DNA of 15,415 nt, taken from Clostridiales bacterium UBA4362. Lineage in GTDB: Bacteria > Bacillota > Clostridia > TANB77 > CAG-508. Of this stretch, positions 12,390 through 15,415 are shown piece after piece. Positions within the stretch are counted from its first letter, which is position 1. Every line of letters begins with the position of its first letter. The position numbers and the translations under genes are program-made. Location: contig DGSM01000041.1 in NCBI GenBank assembly GCA_002393975.1, positions 6,477 through 21,891 on the forward strand. The letters run 5' to 3'. Below the pieces are notes generated by a model that was given only the letters and a program-made list of their open reading frames with translations, was not told the DNA's origin and searched no databases.

Positions 12390-12478
12390 TAACACTTGTT
12401 TATCTTGCTGTCTATGGGCTATAGCATGTAAACATAGAAGGTTTCTATGAACATAGCCTAAATATTATAACACTTGTT
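12390..12478 (-). promoter_or_regulatory. Leader with paired operator-like repeats and nested hairpin
   Basis: AACAAGTGTTA occurs twice in the same orientation, at 12390-12400 (just before the Shine-Dalgarno site) and 12468-12478 (between -35 and -10). The upstream copy extends to a near-palindrome, TAACACTTGTTA. Between them the RNA can fold as GGCTAT/ATAGCC (12453-12458 with 12417-12422) enclosing CATAGAA/TTCTATG (12443-12449 with 12433-12439). A repressor binding both copies is an inference. Confidence 0.55.
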
Positions 12479-12492
12479 AAGGAAAAAGGCAA
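12464..12492 (-). promoter_or_regulatory. Promoter of the 57-residue orphan gene
   Basis: TTGCCT (12487-12492), exact 17-bp spacer, perfect TATAAT (12464-12469) on the minus strand. The spacer holds the near-palindrome TAACAAGTGTTA. Confidence 0.75.
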
Positions 12493-12531
12493 TCTACCTC
12501 TATTTTTTAGCTATTATCTTCTATAATATTT

Positions 12532-13026
12532 TTATTTATTTTCTTCAATTTGTTCTTCATTTAAATTTTCTTTAATATCTTTTTTATAGATAATTTTCTT
12601 TCTAGCTATATAATTCCAAGCTAATACCACTATAGTTGCAATAACTTTAGAAATCATATAATGAAGTGTCCATTTATCTGTTAGTAAAAACATTATTAAT
12701 TCTGTTATTCCTAAACCAATAACTCCTATAATTGCGTAGCTAACAAATTCCATAAATGCATTTACTCTTGCTTTTGATGCTTTAAAGACTAGAAGTTTAG
12801 ATAAAATAAAGTTTACTACTAGTCCTGCTATAAATGAAATAATTGCAGATATTAAATGATATATTTGAGCAAAGTCAGTTAAAACAAACAATACTCCCCA
12901 ATCAACAATTGTAGCAATTCCTCCAACAAAAACATATCTAAAAAATTGCAAAAAGCCATTTTTAGTAGGCGTAATAAATATTCCTTTAAGATCAAATTTT
13001 TTTAATAATTCAAAAAATTCCTTCAT
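12532..13026 (-). CDS. GtrA family membrane protein
   Basis: 164 residues with the four hydrophobic helices of GtrA (about 27-47, 53-75, 93-113, 124-142). The family signature is clear: FFRYVFVGGIATIVDWGVLF at the first helix and NFILSKLLVFKASK after the second. GtrA proteins are thought to help move lipid-linked sugars across the membrane for glycosylation of cell-surface polymers. Its ATG follows the stop of the FAD oxidoreductase with no gap (TAAATG), with CAGGAAA upstream, so the two are coupled. No terminator with a T tail was found in the 40 nt before the next promoter. Confidence 0.9.
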   Translation of the reverse strand: MKEFFELLKKFDLKGIFITPTKNGFLQFFRYVFVGGIATIVDWGVLFVLTDFAQIYHLISAIISFIAGLVVNFILSKLLVFKASKARVNAFMEFVSYAIIGVIGLGITELIMFLLTDKWTLHYMISKVIATIVVLAWNYIARKKIIYKKDIKENLNEEQIEENK

Positions 13027-14586
13027 TTAATTTTCCTGTTTTTCTTCATGATATTCTTTTTCAGTATTTACATTCCATATATTATCTTTATTTGTCTCTC
13101 CAGAAAGAATATTCTTTACAGTTTCAAAAGATGTACACATACTATGATCAATATTATTATATCTATGTTGGCCATTACGTCCTACACAATATAAGTTAGG
13201 AATACTATTTAAATACTCTCTTAGTTCATCCATATGTTCATATGTATCAAAATATGCTGGATAAGCTTTCTTTACTCTTTCAACATGAGAATCTATTACT
13301 TCATCTTCACTTTCTATTAGTCCAATGGTAACCATTTCTTTTATTCCCATTTGAGCAAAGTCTTTATCTTTCATATTCCACATCTCATCGCCTTCATTAC
13401 AGAAATATTCAAGTCCAATCCATACACTATTTTCAATATCTTTAACCATATATGGTGACCAGTTATTGAAAATTTGAAATCTTCCCATTTTTACATTTCT
13501 ATCATGAACGTATACCCAATTATCTGGTACTATATTTCCTATTGTTTTAACTTTAGTTTTATTCTTAAGTTTTAAATGTGGTACTAAAACTCCAACAGTC
13601 ATATATTCACGATAAGGTAAGCCTTCAGCAATTTCTTCAAATTCTTTTGGAACATCATTCATTCCCATTACCAAATCTTTAACTGGCATAGAAGAAATTA
13701 TATAGTCGCCTTTTTCAGTTATCTTCTTTCCCTTTTGTTCATAAACAAGACCTGTTACTTTATTATTTTTGTCTTTTATTATGTTTATAACTTTTGCATT
13801 TTTAATTATCTTTCCACCCTTTTTCTCAACCTCAGATGCAGTTAAATCCCATAATTGTCCAGGTCCAAATTTTGGATAAGAAAATTCCTCTATCAAAGAT
13901 GTTTCAACTTTACGATTCTTCTTCTTAAAAATTCTTCCAAATATATCTTTTAAAACAGCTTTAATTGAAAGTCCTTTTACACGTTGAGCTCCCCATTCAG
14001 GAGATATTTCACTAGGATGTCTTCCCCATAGATTTTCTGTATAGTTTTCAAAGAACATAGAATAAAGTTTCTTGCCGAATCTATTAATATAAAAATCTTC
14101 TAATGATTTTTCTTCTCTTTTATGAATAAGAGTTTTTAAATAACTAAATCCTACTACTATTGTTGTACCAAAACCCATATTCTTAATAGTATCAAATTTA
14201 AGTGAAACTGGATAATCAAAAAATTTAGAATTAAAGAAAATTCTAGAAATTCTATTTCTTTTAAGCATAACCCTATCCTTTTTTTCAGGATCAGGTCCTC
14301 CAGGTTTTATTGTAGATGTTCTATTTAAGACAACATCATCATAAGGTAGCGCTCCTTGAGTTGGAAGCATTTTTTCCCACCAATCATTTACTTCTGGAAC
14401 CTTCGAGAAAAAACGATGGCCTCCCATGTCCATCCTATTACCTTTATAATTAACTGTTCTAGATATTCCTCCAAAACAATCACTTTCTTCAAATACTATT
14501 ACTTCATAATCTTTTGATTTATCAAGTAATTCATAAGCAGCTGTAAGCCCTGCAGGTCCGGCTCCAATAATTAATACTTTTTTCAT
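13027..14586 (-). CDS. FAD-dependent oxidoreductase, amine oxidase / UDP-galactopyranose mutase-like
   Basis: 519 residues. The N-terminus is a Rossmann FAD site: GAGPAG (8-13), acidic E33 at the end of strand 2, and the GGISRT motif (39-44) followed by GGHRFF. Near the C-terminus VGRNGQHRYNNIDHSM (467-482) is the second FAD-contacting segment. This pattern belongs to the COG1232 group, which includes protoporphyrinogen oxidase-like proteins and relatives of UDP-galactopyranose mutase; no haem genes are nearby, and the directly coupled GtrA gene suggests sugar-polymer or lipid-linked glycan metabolism. The frame is open 11 codons further upstream, but CGAGGAT precedes ATG 14586, and the upstream start would lie on top of the TATAAT promoter element. 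The exact substrate is unknown. Confidence 0.82.
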   Translation of the reverse strand: MKKVLIIGAGPAGLTAAYELLDKSKDYEVIVFEESDCFGGISRTVNYKGNRMDMGGHRFFSKVPEVNDWWEKMLPTQGALPYDDVVLNRTSTIKPGGPDPEKKDRVMLKRNRISRIFFNSKFFDYPVSLKFDTIKNMGFGTTIVVGFSYLKTLIHKREEKSLEDFYINRFGKKLYSMFFENYTENLWGRHPSEISPEWGAQRVKGLSIKAVLKDIFGRIFKKKNRKVETSLIEEFSYPKFGPGQLWDLTASEVEKKGGKIIKNAKVINIIKDKNNKVTGLVYEQKGKKITEKGDYIISSMPVKDLVMGMNDVPKEFEEIAEGLPYREYMTVGVLVPHLKLKNKTKVKTIGNIVPDNWVYVHDRNVKMGRFQIFNNWSPYMVKDIENSVWIGLEYFCNEGDEMWNMKDKDFAQMGIKEMVTIGLIESEDEVIDSHVERVKKAYPAYFDTYEHMDELREYLNSIPNLYCVGRNGQHRYNNIDHSMCTSFETVKNILSGETNKDNIWNVNTEKEYHEEKQEN

Positions 14587-14604
14587 ATCTATATCCTCGA
14601 AGTG

Positions 14605-14613
14605 ATTATAGCA
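14605..14613 (-). promoter_or_regulatory. Extended -10 promoter of the FAD oxidoreductase / GtrA operon
   Basis: TGC-TATAAT on the minus strand (TATAAT at 14605-14610) with no good -35. The predicted start is only about 12 nt before the ATG at 14586, so the leader is very short and the longer start is excluded. Confidence 0.65.
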
Positions 14614-14654
14614 CATCAAACCTTCTTTTAAAAGAATAGCATTAAAAAATAATT

Positions 14655-14686
14655 AAAAGACACTTACTTATAAGTGAGTGTCTTTT
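14655..14686 (-). terminator. Terminator downstream of the FtsX-type permease gene
   Basis: AAAAGACACT / AGTGTCTTTT (14677-14686 with 14655-14664) extended by CACTT/AAGTA-type pairs, about 14 bp in all. T-rich sequence follows on both strands (AATTATTTTTT on the minus strand), so it may act in both directions. Confidence 0.8.
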
Positions 14687-14759
14687 AACATTTATTATTT
14701 ATTATTTATTTATTGTTTTTTTGTTTTTGTTTTATTTCTATTTGCTATCTCTTCATCGT

Positions 14760-15415
14760 CTATTCATTTCCTTTTAAGCTAGAAACCATATCAATTTTCT
14801 TTATCTTTCTTGCTAAGAATTGATTTACAATATAGACAACTATAAAGGTACCAATACTTGATAATATAAATGTTATAGGTTTAATCATAGCTTCAAAGTC
14901 ATACGTATCGCCAATAGCATTTTTGAAAATATAATCAGTCATAAAATTTCCTAGTGGTAAAGCAATAATAATAGCAAAGATTCCAATCCATATATTTTGT
15001 TTAATAAATATTTTCTTTATTTGCTTGTACTTATAGCCTAGAACCTTTAGTGTAGCAAATTGATATTCTTTTTCACTAAAAGATAAAGTTCCTAAATTAT
15101 AGATTATTACAACTGCTAATATAACAGAAACAGCTATAAGGACAAATATTAATGAATACATCATATTTAGCATACTATTCATACCATCTTCTAAATTCTT
15201 TTTAGTTTGAATAGTATTAACTCCGGCAATATCTTTAATATTGCTTAAATCATTATTAGTATATACACTATCTGGTTTATATTCTTCATTTAATGTATTA
15301 AAAAATTCTTTACTGCAATTAAATTGTTGAGATTGTGGATCCCTATTTAATCCTACTATCTTAGATTTATACCAATTATCAGAACCAATTATATGCCATT
15401 CAACTTCATCACCAA
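14760..15415 (-). CDS. FtsX-type ABC transporter permease (N-terminus beyond window edge)
   Basis: The frame is open from the right edge to TAG at 14760, giving 217 residues of the C-terminal part. The first ~75 residues are an extracytoplasmic segment (WHIIGSDNWYKSKIVGLNRD...), then three hydrophobic helices with the FtsX/MacB core: SLIFVLIAVSVILAVVIIYN, the cytoplasmic loop SEKEYQFATLKVLGY (family pattern E-x-x-x-A-T-L-K-x-L-G), a second helix IWIGIFAIIIALPLG, and a final helix before the basic end ARKIKKIDMVSSLKGNE. An internal ATG at 15182 is not the start. Such permeases work with an ATPase in lipoprotein release, peptide export or antimicrobial-peptide resistance; the partner lies outside the window. 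Confidence 0.88.
   Translation of the reverse strand, partial: GDEVEWHIIGSDNWYKSKIVGLNRDPQSQQFNCSKEFFNTLNEEYKPDSVYTNNDLSNIKDIAGVNTIQTKKNLEDGMNSMLNMMYSLIFVLIAVSVILAVVIIYNLGTLSFSEKEYQFATLKVLGYKYKQIKKIFIKQNIWIGIFAIIIALPLGNFMTDYIFKNAIGDTYDFEAMIKPITFILSSIGTFIVVYIVNQFLARKIKKIDMVSSLKGNE

Noticed and set aside
4741..12492. Insertion sequences around the foreign genes
   Set aside because: No transposase, terminal inverted repeats shared between cassettes, or target-site duplications were found.

Overview
The window is AT-rich (roughly 27-30% G+C in most genes by eye) and every supported gene lies on the minus strand. The standard bacterial code (TGG for Trp), purine-rich Shine-Dalgarno sites, TTGACA/TATAAT promoters with 17-bp spacers, CCA-encoded tRNAs and an NPKTG cell-wall sorting signal point to a low-G+C Gram-positive bacterium, perhaps one of the small-genome gut Bacilli lineages. 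The lineage is an inference; there is no marker gene here that settles it.

Read in the direction of transcription (right to left), the window holds: the C-terminal part of an FtsX-type ABC permease; a FAD-dependent oxidoreductase directly followed by a GtrA flippase-like protein (surface glycan or lipid-linked sugar metabolism); an operon of an anchored unknown protein, a PPC/DUF296 protein and a membrane-anchored alpha/beta hydrolase; a tRNA-Met/tRNA-Tyr pair; an operon of a CDF metal exporter, a 726-residue protein with an RX4H HEPN ribonuclease motif near each end, and a truncated ZIP metal transporter; a sortase-anchored VWA surface protein; a small two-helix membrane protein; an attenuator-controlled GNAT acetyltransferase plus ArgE-like M20 deacylase; and a nitroreductase that runs off the left edge.

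Four single genes (4811-5077, 8826-9263, 9815-10102, 12201-12374) stand apart. Their G+C is about 40-47%, none has a product I recognise, and each is a self-contained unit: a strong promoter with a perfect TATAAT and an exact 17-bp spacer, a structured 5' leader of roughly 70-110 nt, a strong Shine-Dalgarno site and its own intrinsic terminator. They sit between the AT-rich transcription units and look like acquired cassettes. One leader (10103-10200) has two competing hairpins, one of which masks the ribosome-binding site; another (12390-12478) has a repeated operator-like sequence.

The two strongest leads are the double-HEPN protein, whose layout recalls Cas13 but which has no CRISPR array nearby, and the 2299-2496 leader. 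That leader encodes a 14-residue peptide whose stop codon lies in one strand of a helix, and it carries three interchangeable copies of one pairing sequence, an antiterminator candidate and an intrinsic terminator ahead of the acetyltransferase/deacylase pair.
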